NCBI GenBank assembly: GCA_963978545.1
Contig: OZ021731.1
Location: forward strand, 57,833,242 to 57,897,241
From: Linyphia triangularis
Lineage: Eukaryota; Arthropoda; Arachnida; Araneae; Linyphiidae
Direction: 5' to 3'
Length of the DNA: 64,000 nucleotides
Shown: positions 38,220 through 51,699 of the stretch, piece by piece
How the letters are laid out: each line of letters starts with the position of its first letter
Position numbering within the stretch: position 1 is the first letter of the stretch
Notes under the pieces: model-generated
Database searches by the model: none
What the model was told of the DNA's origin: nothing
The model's input: the letters and a program-made list of their open reading frames with translations, nothing else
Program-made: the position numbers and the translations under genes

Positions 38220-39000
38220 CAAATTCTGCTGATTCAAAATCAACAGAGAAGCAGCAGCCCCAGATTATCCGAATTAAGATATTTTTTCGGAAATTAGGCA
38301 TATTTATGCTGATTTTATATATAACTCAAAAGGATTATAAGATATCTTATAGTTATTGCCTAAATTTCATTAAAAAAAAAATGTGTTTTTGGAATTTAAA
38401 GCTCTCTTTAAGGCGAGGGTCACCGTGCCCTTTTATACATAAATACGGCATTGGCTCCAAGGGCATCAGAACGAGCAAATCGGACAGAAGCTCTGTTCCA
38501 CGTCTATACGACGAGAACTCCTCACATTCCTCGTCGTGAAACGAGATATCGCGAGATTTCTCCGCGACTTCAAACTATAAAGTGCCTTCTTCATGAATAG
38601 ATTGATGCAGAATCCTTCCCGAAGGGTGCAGAGAGGGTGGATAGCTGGAACTGCATCCAGAAAACGAGAATGGACCTATAAAAGCAGAGATGGAGGAAGA
38701 GATATATATTCAGGAGGGCCTCTTCGCCACTGCACTCCGGTTTACAGTCCTTGCCATTCCATTTTGAAAGCAACCTCCCCGTGCAACAAAACGGAAGTTT
38801 TATTTTGCAGTCCGAGGAAATAGGGAGGGCATAAAAGGCAGGGAAAAATTGGATTGCATTTGGATCAGTTTTGCTGGAGAGAAAATGTTGTGTGTGCGCT
38901 TGAAGGGGTAAATGGTGACTGGGATTGTGATGGCTGCAGTTATTCATCTTCTGTTGGAGGGGTTTGAAAAGGGAAATGGAATTTGTTTGGTGCGTCAATT
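38220..39000. other. A+C to G+T composition switch, ladder site 1 (about 38.6-38.8 kb)
   Basis: The line from 38221 has about 37 of 60 A+C. The line from 38881 has 24 G, 18 T, 13 A and 5 C. The centre is rich in CpG and less AT-rich. It contains a perfect 8-bp hairpin (ACGACGAG at 38508-38515 with CTCGTCGT at 38530-38537) and two TATA-like words, CTATAAAAGC (38676) and CATAAAAGGC (38830). Open frames exist on both strands but resemble nothing known. May be a promoter-like or other initiation site. Confidence 0.45.
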
Positions 39001-40079
39001 TGCGGTTGCCTCTTTATGGTTTTATCGAGTTTTAATGGCAACGGGGTCTATAACTGATTACGGAGAGTGCGATTTTAGGGGTTCAAAAGAAGTTTTTTTT
39101 TTATTGGTTGGCAACATTGCCAGAAAGTTTTGAATTTATTTAGAGGAATTTATCTAAACAGATTACAAACGAATGGATAATTCATGCTCATTATTGCTGT
39201 TATTAACATGAACTATTTGTCTACAGTTAGTTTTTTTTTCAACAGTTGTGATCTAACTTTTCTGTTTCAATCTTGGGGTAGTGACATCTGATGGCGATTG
39301 ATAAGAGTTCGTACTATACAATACTGAACTGTATGTTTTGTTCTCAAGCAGGCAGATGCTATGTAAATTCATTTATAATAAAATGCAATTTTGACAAAAA
39401 GAAAAAAAGTAAGGTGAAATATTATTTGAAATATTAACCACTCAATCAAATCTGTGTTGTAGAATTTGTTTGGGCCTTCCTATGACAAACTTTTAGACCG
39501 TAAATATTTTCTGTAGAATAAAAGTGTAATTTGAGGCATTATATTAATGATTCTTAAGAAATCATGTACGATCTCCAGGTCACGATTGTGAATAATATCA
39601 AATAATATTTTGAAGGAGATTAATTATTTTCTAAACCCATGTTGCAATTTCGAGTACCTTCTTTGGTATATGAGAGCACATGGAGATAGATGCTTCAGGG
39701 CCAAAGATAAATATTATGGCAGATTTTTCTGTGAAACTTTTGGATTCCAAGTGTTTGAGTTTCTAAATGAAAAGGTGCGTTTGATATAATTTTCTTTAGC
39801 ATAAGTGATTCGATATAACCAAGACTATCTAGCTGTTAGAATTGTAATAATACTACCTAGAAAGAATGAGCGAAATTATAAAATAGACATTGGAATTAAT
39901 AGTAACATTCCAAAAAGTATTTAGCGGCATTATGCATTAACCGGGCCTGGAAATATGATTGCTTTGATGATTTTTTTTAAGAGTTGCAAGATTCATAAAA
40001 TAGAATACTAAACCAAGACGCACAATTTTATGTATTGTAGATAAAACAAGATACAAGACTGGTCTGAAATAAAAGAATC

Positions 40080-41260
40080 ACAAGAACAAACGACAAGAAA
40101 GAGGAGTTGGCTTCAATTCTGCTAGCAATGCAAGACTCATAAAGAGAACCCAGTAAGCAAACACAAAGCGCTTACTTACGACACCGAGAAGATAAAACAA
40201 AGCATAAATTCCATTATCAAAGACTCTTGAGGTCATTAAGTAAGAATTATTAGCGAAGATCCAAAGTTATCTGCACTTCCAAGAATTATTCTAACAACGA
40301 AATCCCCATTAAGGTGATGCAAGAAGCAAATACATCATTCGACTCAGAGAAGATAAAAAAGGGCATAAATTCGAGCATCGAAGACTATTGTAGCCATTAT
40401 GCCCAATGAAATACCCTCACCATGTGCTTCTTACAAATAAGATCATCGCAACTAACTAGAGCCTGAGTCCAAGTCTCCCCCACACAAACATTCCGATGTC
40501 TTCCTAGAAGAATACTTTTTATTCCATCAAGAAAAACACTTACAATCCATGAAAACATCGCAGCAGAACGTTACATACAGAATTTCCGTCACGTTTCTCT
40601 TACAGCGAGCCTTCAGACTCCTCGAAGCCAGAAATTGTATCACTCGGGCATCCATATCCACTCAGATGCCAACTAAGGCATCGTAAAACCTCCTGGAAGA
40701 CAGTCAAGATCACCATTCAACGTTTCTTAAAGGATCCGACCCGTTCAGACGGAAAATTTCCATTAGGGAATAGCGGATGCAGGGACATTTGCGTCAGGTG
40801 TACCAAGTTCCCCTGCTGGCCCTGTTCTGGGGTAATTACATTAGGACATTAGGGTCCATGTATATGGGCATTCCCTTCCCTTCGACAGTAACGGTCGCTC
40901 GTTTTTCGGGTTTATAGGGCGAAGGGGGCATGTTTGATGATGGGGGTGGTGGCGGTTCTGTTGTGTTGCGGGGGTGAATTGTCTGGAGGGGTGAAGGGGT
41001 GGTCCCTAATGCAACAAAGTCATCAAAGAGTGGGGGAATTTGAGAAGGGTTGTTTTGGGAGGAAGAGGATGGTAGGTGGGAATTGCTGGCATTCTTGTTG
41101 TTTGGAACGCCGTTTCTTTCAAAGTGGAGTGGTATTAGAGGGCAATTTCTTTAAAAGTTCGCGTGGTGTAAGTGTAGTAAATAATGGAAAGTATGAGATA
41201 CAGAATGTGTCAAGGGATATAGTTTTACAAACTGTTTTCGTACTCTTAGGCATAAAGAAA
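40080..41260. other. A+C to G+T composition switch, ladder site 2 (about 40.9 kb)
   Basis: The line from 40441 holds 18 A, 21 C, 9 G and 12 T. The line from 41041 holds 26 G, 19 T, 12 A and only 3 C. The change is abrupt near 40900-40930. No coding sequence is recognised. The 112-codon frame on the right flank is a low-stop effect of G/T-rich DNA. Confidence 0.5.
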
Positions 41261-41859
41261 AGTGTGTAAATTTTTCCGTTATCACGCTCTAAGTTTGTAT
41301 TCATTGTGTGACTGTGTTATTTTCTTTGAATAAATAAAATGGATAATTTTTTAACAAATTACTAGGAGGTATTTACTCAAAGTTTATGATTTAGGATATT
41401 TTCCACCTTAAAGAATAAATTAAAATTAAATTAACCTCGCTGTGCAGCTAGATTAGAATACGGGTTTTATCTCTTTCTGTAAACAATATATTGTTAAAAT
41501 TAAACTGTAACAAGGAATTTCTATTTATCTATGTAAATAGTATCGTCTATTATCAACTAAATAATATTAAATATTGTAAAATTAAAATATTGTATGCATA
41601 AAATATATTAAAATATTGTAAAATTAAATTTCTCAGACGAGAATTATTGACCAATGACAAACGTTCTGATTTTATACAGTTATACTAAAAAAATAATAAT
41701 AAAAAAAAAAAAATTAAAAAAAAATAAAAAAATCCACAATTATGTTCAGTTTTTTACTGAAATCCTTAATTTTTAAAGATTTAATTAAGATTAATAAAAT
41801 AATGTCAGTTTCTTCCCACAGAGGTGCAGATTATTTTCAACGTTCCTCAACATCTTAAT

Positions 41860-42480
41860 TGAACATTTTCATTCTAACCTTCAAGTTAATTATCTCCAAA
41901 GAACTGAAGACAATCTCCACGATTTTAAATAAAGGTAGTTCTATAAAACAGTCCACCATCCACATCCAACTGAAACTCTCTCTCTCACATTCCAAACTGA
42001 TGAACCCCACAATGAATCCAGCCTTCCTCCTCAGAGGGAAGAAATCCAAAAGAAAATTAATGACCTCAGTGGGTGCCGCTGTACCTCGGGTCCATTTACA
42101 ACCGAAGGAATATCATCAGAATGTTTCTTTGTTCGCACCTCCATTCCAAAAAAGAACGTCGTCTGCAAAAGGAGTGGTGATTTTCCAGCGCGTTCCATCA
42201 TTAATATCTTAAGTGTGTGTGAGCGCGCCTCTTTTGCACTTTAGGCTAGGCCGACGCTTCATTTGTCATCGCGCTGTGTTTTGGGTGCTGCTGAGTTGAT
42301 GAGTTGCTGGGGGCATTTGCTGTTTGTTGAAAGAGGACATTTGAGGTTGATGGAAAAGTTGAAACATTAGTTATGTTTGTTTTGGTTCTCTTATGGGAGA
42401 TTTTTCTTCTTTGTTGTGGTAACTGAGCAATGTGTGAAGAGGCTTTGTGTGTAGTGGGTTTCATGCTTTTAAAGGCTAGT
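41860..42480. other. A+C to G+T composition switch, ladder site 3 (about 42.2 kb)
   Basis: The line from 41941 has 21 A, 22 C, 14 T and 3 G. The line from 42301 has 22 G, 20 T, 14 A and 4 C. The change occurs at GTGTGTGTGAGCGCGCC near 42213-42230. Confidence 0.5.
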
Positions 42481-43099
42481 TCCACTTCGTTTCTTTATTT
42501 ATGATTCTGGAAAAATAATACTGGAATAGCCACTAGAGTGATGTGGATTTTTCGTAGGAATTACTCATAAAACTTAGGAAGGGAATGGTTTGAGATAGAC
42601 TATTTTTATTTTAAGATTCAGTAAGTATTTCGTGAAAACTTAAGATAAAGTTATTTAAAAGATTTATGGTTTGGGACCAATAGTATTCAATCAAATGAAG
42701 ACGTTTGTGTGGTTTCAACATTTATCGTATAAACTATTGATTGACATACTTGGGCAAAACACTTGATGTTACTTTTTAATATAGATTAACGGTGAAATTT
42801 GCTCACAAGCATACTGGACGTATAAAATAAGTTTCTTTCATCGATGGATCTTAATTTTTCCCACACTGCTTCAAATGGAATTTCTTTCGCGTTCTCAAAG
42901 CCAATTACTCCAATATAAAATACAATACATCAGGCGTTAATAAATTTTACTGTCATGATATAAGAAATTTTGTTTATGTTGAACGGACTTTCATTGAATG
43001 AATCTATGATAAGAATTATTAAGTGTCGCAGCGCGTTTCAAATAACATACATATTAAGAGACATCAATACTTTATGATATCCTAAGAAATTAAGACGTT

Positions 43100-43640
43100 T
43101 TCATTCTTAGAAATATCTTGACACGATTCATAACAAGATGATTAAGATTTATAACATAATACTGCATAAAATTTTAGCACCTACCGAAAGACACCACCCT
43201 TAAAACTAATTGGCTTGTTTCATCAAGAAATACGATTCATTAAACTCTTTCAGTAAAGCACCCCGGGGTTAAGGTACTTCAACGACCCCGAGGGGAAAAA
43301 AAAAAACCACCCTCCTACGCTGCATAAAGAGTCAAAGAAAACCATCCAAGTTTCGCCAAGTGTTCCTGGTAGGAATCTGAATTCCCTTAATTACATATAC
43401 TCCTACAGATTACAGAAATGTGCTCGTTTTCCGAGAACATGAAATATACTATGTACCGAATTATTTTCTATTCTATGCCTGCTCTTCTGCGATAAGCCGC
43501 TGTGTAATTTGGGTGTCATCTTAACCCTGTGGTGTGTAGGCGAGAAATGCGAGATGTGTTCAAAGACATTGAAATTAGTGTACGTCTATTTGAAGAGGAA
43601 TTTAAAATTTCTTGCAAAAGGTGAAGTGATATTATCTCGG
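43100..43640. other. A+C to G+T composition switch, ladder site 4 (about 43.45 kb)
   Basis: The line from 43141 has about 39 of 60 A+C with 5 G. The line from 43501 has 20 G, 21 T, 12 A and 7 C. On the left flank, CACCCCGGGGTT and CGACCCCGAGGGG (43259-43295) form an unusual G/C-rich patch. Confidence 0.45.
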
Positions 43641-44389
43641 TGAAAAGATGTTAGTTAACTAAAAGGTTTAGTGAAACAAAATAATAACATATTTTATAAA
43701 TGAAAGTTTAATTTTTCTCTTATGATTGGGAATAAATTTCTCTAGCATTGGACTTTATATTTGATATGTAAGACCAGAAAAATATATGAATTGTTGGATT
43801 ATAGTTCGGAGATTAAGTTATCATTTGATTGCTTTTAAATAAAGATAGCATTTAAAATAACTCTTCAGGGAAAAAATATGTTTACAAAAAGGCTTTTATT
43901 TTAAAATTATTTCTACTTTAACAATTTTTTTCTTTAAAACTCTAATTCTTCCTTTTTTTTTGTTCAATTCAAAAGAAAAATATAATGAAAATATTTTAAA
44001 AGCATTGTTACATTTTTGGTTAATAATAACAAGCTAAAATTTAACTTTTTTATATCTATATCCCAGATGTAAGTGACAATGCTTTGTTTTGTTTTCGATT
44101 TTCAGGCTATGAATGCGATATTGTGCGTATTTAGGTGATTTCAAGAAGTATACATTATTATCTAATACGAGTCTTTATAAAGCAGATATTCAATCTTAAA
44201 AAAATATTGCATTTAGAGTATAAAAGTTTTTTTATCAGTTCTATTGTAAAATAAGGAGACAATAACTTTTTTTGTATAGATAAGTTCACAATGCTAGCAA
44301 TGAATAAAATTATTGCAAGTTTTATTATACATGGAAATAAAAAATAACTCCTGTATACCTCTCAACACACAAGCTACTGCTTAATATTA

Positions 44390-45100
44390 TATAATAATCA
44401 CCATTAAATAATTAGCCAACCACCTAAAACATCTCCACATCACATAAGTTAAGTAACCTCAACACCAGGGAATTCCTTGACAAGTCTTTTAACACAGCTA
44501 AACTCTTCCGAGCCACATAAACAACCCAGGCAACGAAAAGCTAAAACGCGTCTCCGATTTTTTTTTTCTTTTTCGGAGGCCCTTGCAAACGATCTTTGCA
44601 ACTCCCCTAAGAACTTCACCCTCCACCTGAAAGCTTTTCCCTGTTCGTTTTATTCCACAAAGGGAGATTTTTAACCATCACCCACAAGTAACAAGTGTTA
44701 TCAGTTTCAGTTCTCCCCCGTACTTCAATCTACACTGGCGAACTTTTCTGCTATATAAGATGGCCTTTGGGGGAGGAGGGAGTAAGACACCATCCCCTAT
44801 TACCCACCTCATTAACCTTCCATTTAAGAATACGCTCTTTCAGGCGATATTTAAGACCCCCCTTCCTTGGAGGAGATCCCATCCCCTCTTGTTGGGGTAA
44901 TGATGCAATAAGGAAAGGGGCAAAGAGTGTATCGTTAGCGTTCTAATAATAAGAAAGCACAAAGGGAGTGGGGGGGGGGGGGGGGGTTAGATTACGAAAT
45001 TAGGAGCGCTAAGTGATTCTAAATGACGTGTAGGGGGTCTAAGGGTACTCTGATGCATCTATCAGGTAAATTTAGTCTTTGGAAAGAGTTTTTTTCTTTT
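44390..45100. other. A+C to G+T composition switch, ladder site 5 (about 44.76 kb)
   Basis: The line from 44401 has 25 A, 18 C, 14 T and 3 G. The line from 45001 has 19 G, 17 T, 15 A and 9 C. A TATA-like CTATATAAG lies at 44751. The right flank includes a G17 run at 44970-44986. Confidence 0.45.
44970..44986 (+). repeat. G17 homopolymer
   Basis: Unbroken G run; could form a G-quadruplex. A second run of about 13 G lies near 45388-45400. Confidence 0.9.
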
Positions 45101-45849
45101 ACCTGAGTTGTTTTTTTTGTGCATTATAGTTAAGAATAAAACTAAGTTGATGTGTTCGTCTAAGGTTATCTACTTAGAGTAGGTTTAGTTTCATCCTAAT
45201 TTGATGAGTAATATCAGATGCACGTCAAAAAGGACTGCTCGTAATGGATTGATGAGATTTTATTTTGATATATATTTTTAAGTAAGTGTAATCTAATAGT
45301 TGTTATCGAACAGGATTTTGCCCGAAAGTTTTTTTTTCGCTTTGGATATTTTAACATAGTACTTCTTGTTTTTAGATAATATATAGGGGGGGGGGGGGGA
45401 AATAAATTCAAATTGTGTTTTTTTTAAAGTATTTTGATGCTTTAAGTGAATACATATTGATCAAGTACAAGCAAAATAAAATAATCAACCATTAACTAAA
45501 TATAAATATTTGTCTATTAAAAATTAGTATAAAACATGATGATGATTAATATAACTTTCATTAATAAAAATATTAAAAATAATGAGTATAATAATAATAA
45601 TTGTTACTTCTTTTGTCCTTACTAAAGATTCCAATTACTAAGATTTGAAAAATTCATTTAAAATTATTAAAATACATAAAATTATTATTATTTATTTCCC
45701 AATTTTCTAGGATTGTACTGAATTAGAATACACAAACTTCTTTCCAGTTTAGAAATGAAATATGTTAATATCTTAACGACAAAGTCTCTTTTTTATGCGT
45801 TTGTCAGAATAACCAGTCATTTCACTTCACGTAAAAGAGAACTTGTCAA

Positions 45850-46560
45850 ATTAAATTTACATTCTACTGAAAAGTTTTTTATTTTTTTGCAGTGAAAACT
45901 AACATTTCCAATTGACATGAAAAGCGAAACATCTACAAATATCTCCAACATATTAACTCTATCTGCACTAAATCAACGTCTACATTCCCGGAGTAACCCA
46001 AAGAAAATAGAAAATAAAATCCTCCGAAATCACACCCCCAGTCCCAATAAACCCAAAAGAAAAGAATACACGACTTTTTCCCAGATACGAAACACATTAT
46101 GTCTCGGACGACATCATAAATAAAAACCTGGAGCATAATCCTCCACGACCAAGAGATCTGATCAAACAGAAGTCGCCTAGTATATATACAGAAGGAGGGG
46201 TAGAAAAAACCCAAATAAACAAACAGGATGAAGGAAGTAATATACCAGACACCATTTTCAGCTACAATAAAATAAAATTTACGATAAAAACGTCTTCATT
46301 TGTACTGTTTACTTTGTTCTTTCCCGCCTTGACTGGAGCTGAGAGAACGTTGCGCAGGAAGGAATTTCGGGAATCTCTTGGCAATATCGTTCATAACTGT
46401 TTCCTATCTTAACGTCATACGAGACCGTTATCGCTGGAGAAAATTTTGATCCGAAAAAGTAATCTCTCTGGCTTTTATGAAACAGTAGTTTCAATAAAAA
46501 GTGTCTTTTTCGCTGGTTTTTATTTTATGGAGGAGGGGGGTGATTTTTGATATTATTCCG
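45850..46560. other. A+C to G+T composition switch, ladder site 6 (about 46.3 kb)
   Basis: The line from 45901 has 26 A, 14 C, 16 T and 4 G. The line from 46501 has 18 G, 29 T, 8 A and 5 C. The middle (46.3-46.45 kb) is mixed and CpG-bearing. Confidence 0.45.
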
Positions 46561-46919
46561 ATGGTGGATAGTTTTTTTTATTTTTTATATCTCCCTTCCC
46601 CCTTGCAAAACGAAAAGTTTTCTGAGCAAATATCGAATACGTGACATCCGTTCTAAAATCTGCGTCATCAGTAAAATACAATAATCCTTAATACTTAAAG
46701 TCACAATCCTTTTACGTTAAATTGGTTACATTAAAAATAGGTTCAGTGTATTCAACTTTAGATTGAAATCAATAATATCAAGATTAAATCCAGTAAATTA
46801 GATAAATAGAAGTAACGATAAAGATATTAATATTTCCGTTACAAAAAATATTCTCCATGGTGTTTGGTCATTGTTTACCTAATAGCGAAAAATTTGAATA
46901 ACCATCAACAACTATAAAA

Positions 46920-47345
46920 ATAATATAATTATAAATGATAATAATATAATATAATTATAAATGATAATAATATAATATAATTATAAATAATTATATAATT
47001 ATAAATAATTATATAATTATAAATAATTATATAATTATAAATAATTATATAATTATAAATAATCATACAATTATAAATAATTATATAATTATAAATAATC
47101 ATATAATTATAAATAATCATACAATTATAAATAATTATATAATTATAAATAATCATATAATTATAAATAATTATGTAATTATAAATAATTTTATATTTAT
47201 AAATAATTTAATATTTATAAATAATTATATAATTATAAATAATCATATAATTATAAATAATTATATAATTATAAATAATTTTATATTTATGAATAATTTA
47301 TATTTATAAATAATTATATAATTATAAATTACAAAAATAATTATA
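46920..47345. repeat. 18-bp AT-only tandem array
   Basis: Unit ATTATATAATTATAAATA repeated about 20 times with small changes (for example ATCATATAATTATAAATA). It is almost entirely A and T, so it should melt easily. Confidence 0.88.
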
Positions 47346-47489
47346 AATAACAATAATAATTATAAATAATAATAATAATAATATATAATGATATTTATAT
47401 ATAATAATATAACAGTACATAATAATATAATAATACATATTAATATTTATGCATAATAATATAATTATTTATAATAATATTTATAAATA

Positions 47490-47623
47490 ACAATAATGCA
47501 AATTATAAATAATAATTATAAATTATATTAATTATAATATAATTATAAAACAATAACAATAATGCAAATTATAAATAATAATTATAAATTATATTAATTA
47601 TAATATAATTATAAAAAAATAAC
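47490..47623. repeat. 66-bp tandem duplication
   Basis: The word AATGCAAATTATAAATAATA starts at 47495 and again at 47561, and the following AT-rich sequence matches for the full period. Confidence 0.85.
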
Positions 47624-48059
47624 AATAATAAAATAATATAATTATTATTACTACCCATAAAAATTATCATAGTAATACATGAAAAATCTCAGAAATTAAT
47701 TGTTTCTTTTTGATTTTGTTAAATGATCTAAAGCATCGAATGTTTTGAAGTGGTACATTTTGGGTCTTGTCTATGAAATAATTTCAAGCAAGTTAAAATA
47801 ATCAAAATGAACTGCTATTTTCTATACACCTGAATAAGTATCTGAACTATTCAAGGCATTTAAACTGCAACATTAATTTTTAAACAAGTTATAAGTCACA
47901 AGCTTATCATGATCTTAAATCACAGAATATAAGTTCTATTTTACATGTACTTCTAAGTGGAAACATATCAATCTATCTTTATCAATTTAAAAATTAAGAT
48001 TAGAAACGCATAAGTAGTTTAATTACGTCCCGACTTTTCTTTGAAAAAGAACATTTATT

Positions 48060-48760
48060 ATTCCTTTTGAAAAACAAAAATATTTGCAAAGAATCCCCCC
48101 TCCCCCATCTCCACCCCTAACCCCCAAACTACGACATTTAACACTTTCGCAAGTCATATCACGCCACAAACTCTATCACAAACTAAAATTCCCAAGAAAT
48201 TCTATCACCCAATAAACAAGAACATCTTTATGAATCAATACCGTAATGCGAAATATCTTAATGAAGTAGTATTTTTTATGATGACCTCGTTAAATTATTT
48301 ACGTTGCAAACTTTTAGATAAAACGTCGTTGGATTTACGTAGTCCAATAAATAAGGACGACAAAATCTAAGCAGTCGCCATTTTTTCTACGTTGTTGCCA
48401 TTCCCTTAGAACATAATCCAATTTTATTTTCTTGACAGTAAAACTACGAGCTACACGGAGTAATTTAATCAAATTTGATGTAAGAAGGAGCAATGAGAAA
48501 AAGCTATGGAAACGCCCTCTATCGGCCCCATTTCTCGAATTTCTTCTAATGCCGGGATTGTTTATTTTGTGTAGAGGGAGCTTTATTATTTATTTATGAG
48601 AAATGTAATTGTTTATCTGCCATTTGAGGACTTGGATAAAATTGTTTCGTGGATATTTTTAAGAAAAAATTTAAATTTGGATTCATAGAAACGAGTGTTT
48701 GGATAGAGATCGTTCGTTTTTCGTGTGATGATGTAAGTCCAAATAAATACAGAAACTTTA
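48060..48760. other. A+C to G+T composition switch, ladder site 7 (about 48.4 kb)
   Basis: The line from 48121 has 22 C, 21 A, 13 T and 4 G. The line from 48541 has 29 T, 14 G, 12 A and 5 C. The left edge holds a C-rich run (CCCCCCTCCCCC near 48096). Confidence 0.45.
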
Positions 48761-49367
48761 AGTTTTGAAGAAACAAATAAAATTATTAAAAAATAGATTT
48801 TTCAAGTGCAGTATATGAATTAACACTACTAATTATAACAAAATATTTGACTTGAAAATTGTATTACTAAATGCTATAGTTGCAATTGTTGAGCTGCCTT
48901 GTGAAATTTTTCAAGTTTCCTCCAATTCGATTCCAAAGTTTCCTAAATGAAAGTTTACTAATAATCTCTTTCGATTCCCAAATGATTGTATGTACAGGTA
49001 CGTCCCATGCTGCATGATATCAGTTAGATATTTTAATAAGTTTTTATTGTTTCAATTGATTTTGCTTTAAAAATTAAATAAATGAATAAACTTTATTTGA
49101 AATAATTATTGAACTGAAATATTATTTACAAATTCATTATTTATATTTTATTTTTATGCTCTCCATTTTGAATTGCATTAAAATTCAATTTATTCTTTGA
49201 AATTCGCATTTGCTTAGTGGGTTTTATTTTATTTCAGGTTGCCACATTGTTTAAAGACGAGTGAAATACTGTACATGTTTCTTTTCCACTATTACTCATT
49301 CAAGGCGGAAGAAACAGCTGACGGGTGTGGAGAGAAATAGAGTCGAAAATAAAACGAAGAATTTTCT

Positions 49368-49512
<145 letters not shown>

Positions 49513-49871
49513 TAAATTTTATTTCAGACTGTATTTTTCAAATTTCTGTGCTTATATCTGTAATAATATTTTTATTTCGTAATTTGTAGTTCCTGTTTTA
49601 GCGCCTTGCTTTACATAGATACTTTTGAATTTATTTTATTTTGTTGCGTTACGAAAGCATACTTTTATTTTACATTTACATTTTTTTTTATTTAATAAAT
49701 AATCAGGTTTCCGAATTAATAACGTTTTTTATTTCGCACTTATAACATTCGATTACTTATATTTGCTTTTATTTCCTACTTAGTGTCAGTCAGACTTGTA
49801 CTGCATTTTAATTGATTAGAGCAAATGACAAAAAATTACGTAGTAATTCGACAAAGTATATATATAAAAAT

Positions 49872-50002
<131 letters not shown>

Positions 50003-50139
50003 TTTGGTGCACTGAAAACGAAAAAGATCATTGACATCAGGTTTTGACGCAAATTGCAAATCCTTCCAAATAGCATAATCATAAATCGCTTATTTTCTAT
50101 ATTAGTTTAAAACAATATATCATCTTAAAATATTTTAAA

Positions 50140-50680
50140 GCAGCAATAAAAATATCAACCACATATTTGAATCAACCAAATTAAGTAATGAAAAAGCCCT
50201 AGTACCTAATTCAAAGGGCGTTCTGCCTTTCCCATCAATCCCTGCCAAACAAGCCTGTGCTCTTACTTATTCCTCTATCCAATTTCAGGGCGTCAAACTG
50301 CTAGCAATAACACGGGAAAAGTTTTCCGGGGAAATTCATCGATATGTAACCCCTTTTCTCAAATATTAACACTAATTATTCTTGACGTAGTGTTGTCTAG
50401 GGAGGAATTGCTGGATTCACCGAGTTTAGCACATCGTGGACGAACGGAGTTTTTCTTTTGTTTTGGTTTTCACTCTGGAGATAGCTCTTAATTAGTGTAA
50501 TTCCTAATTGCGTTGGAGGGAAAATATTTGTGATGGGGTTTAGGTTTCGGATCGGGTTAGGACTTGTTGTTTTGATTATCGTTGAAATGCTGAGAGAGGG
50601 GTTGAGGTTTGTAGTGGATGGGGTGTAATTGAAAGTGTTTGTTCCGATATTAAGAGATTTGATTTTGATTTAAAGTGTTT
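50140..50680. other. A+C to G+T composition switch, ladder site 8 (about 50.4 kb)
   Basis: The line from 50161 has 37 of 60 A+C, and the next line has 23 C against 5 G. The line from 50521 has 18 G, 26 T, 12 A and 4 C. Confidence 0.45.
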
Positions 50681-50839
50681 TGTTACAAGTATAAGCTTTT
50701 GTTCCTTATTGAGTGTTTATGTGAATGTGTTTTTGAAAAATACTTATCCCGCTTTGGAAGTTCAGAGGTAAATTTGAAAATTTGTAAAAGAAGAATGAAA
50801 ACGTAACCTTTTAAATATCTGTAGTAGCACTAATACGTT

Positions 50840-51150
50840 CAACACTGGTCATTACCGATGTGGACCCTTATATAGTGGCCGTTGTTACTGATTTTGGCCA
50901 ATCATGAGAAAATGTAGTGGAAGTTTTGAAATGTTGATGAAGTGTTTTAAAATTGAAATGTATTTTTGTAAGAAAGGACAGAGGGGTAAAAAATAAGTTT
51001 TAAGATAGTTTTGACATGTTTATATTTTTAAAAATCTCCAATTTTAGAACGGTGCTCGAGTTTTGGCATGGATTGACCAATCTTCCCAGAACCCCTGTTT
51101 TCGATATTGACCAATACCGCCGTGCTATCTGAGATGATTTAAAACCTAAT
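50840..51150. repeat. Dispersed repeat, copy 2 (related to 9.16-9.46 kb)
   Basis: ATTGACCAATCTTCCCAGAA, then CCCTGTTTTCGATATTGACC and TATCTGAGATG, parallel the blocks at 9385-9450. TGATTTTGGCCAATCATG at about 50898 parallels the upstream block. Function and class unknown. Confidence 0.55.
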
Positions 51151-51699
51151 ATTTTCATAGGAGTCCTCAAACCTATTTAATAAACTGAAAATCGGCAATC
51201 GTTCTTTTTTCTCTTCAATTGGTTCAAATACATATGGCAATTTAAGTTTTAAAACATTATGTATGATGTCTTTTTAAATTATTTTTAGGAATAGTTAGTT
51301 ACATAATCGATCTATTTAATTGATCAATTATCCGAAAAAACTTACCGGATTTTGAAAAGCAATTTTAGTGATTGAATTATAAGATAATGTTTTATTGAAC
51401 TTCGAGCCCTTATCTACAATAATAAATCGATTATTTGAAAATTCCTATAAATCAAATGTAATTGAAATTAATTTTTCATTAATACTATATTTTTCCTAAT
51501 TATACCCAAAGTTTTAAAATTTTTACCGCGCGGTACTGGATCAATTGTCATAGCACTGGAGATCTTAAAAGTTTGTATTTTTTTTTAAAGAAAGCTTATG
51601 GTTGGAAATTTAAATTTTTTTTTTTTTATTTTCTTTAAATTTATCAGAAGAGATATTTGGAATACCTCAAATAACAGAGTTATTTGTGGACTGTAATCT

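Noticed and set aside
38591..38998. 135-codon open frame, minus strand
   Set aside because: It overlaps plus-strand frames in the G+T-rich flank of ladder site 1. No recognisable domain, signal or splice context.
40934..41269. 111-codon Gly/Val-rich frame, plus strand
   Set aside because: G/T-rich DNA yields Gly, Val, Trp and Cys codons with few stops; there is no domain similarity.
46929..47156. Tyr-Asn-Ile repeat frame
   Set aside because: Translation of the 18-bp AT array.
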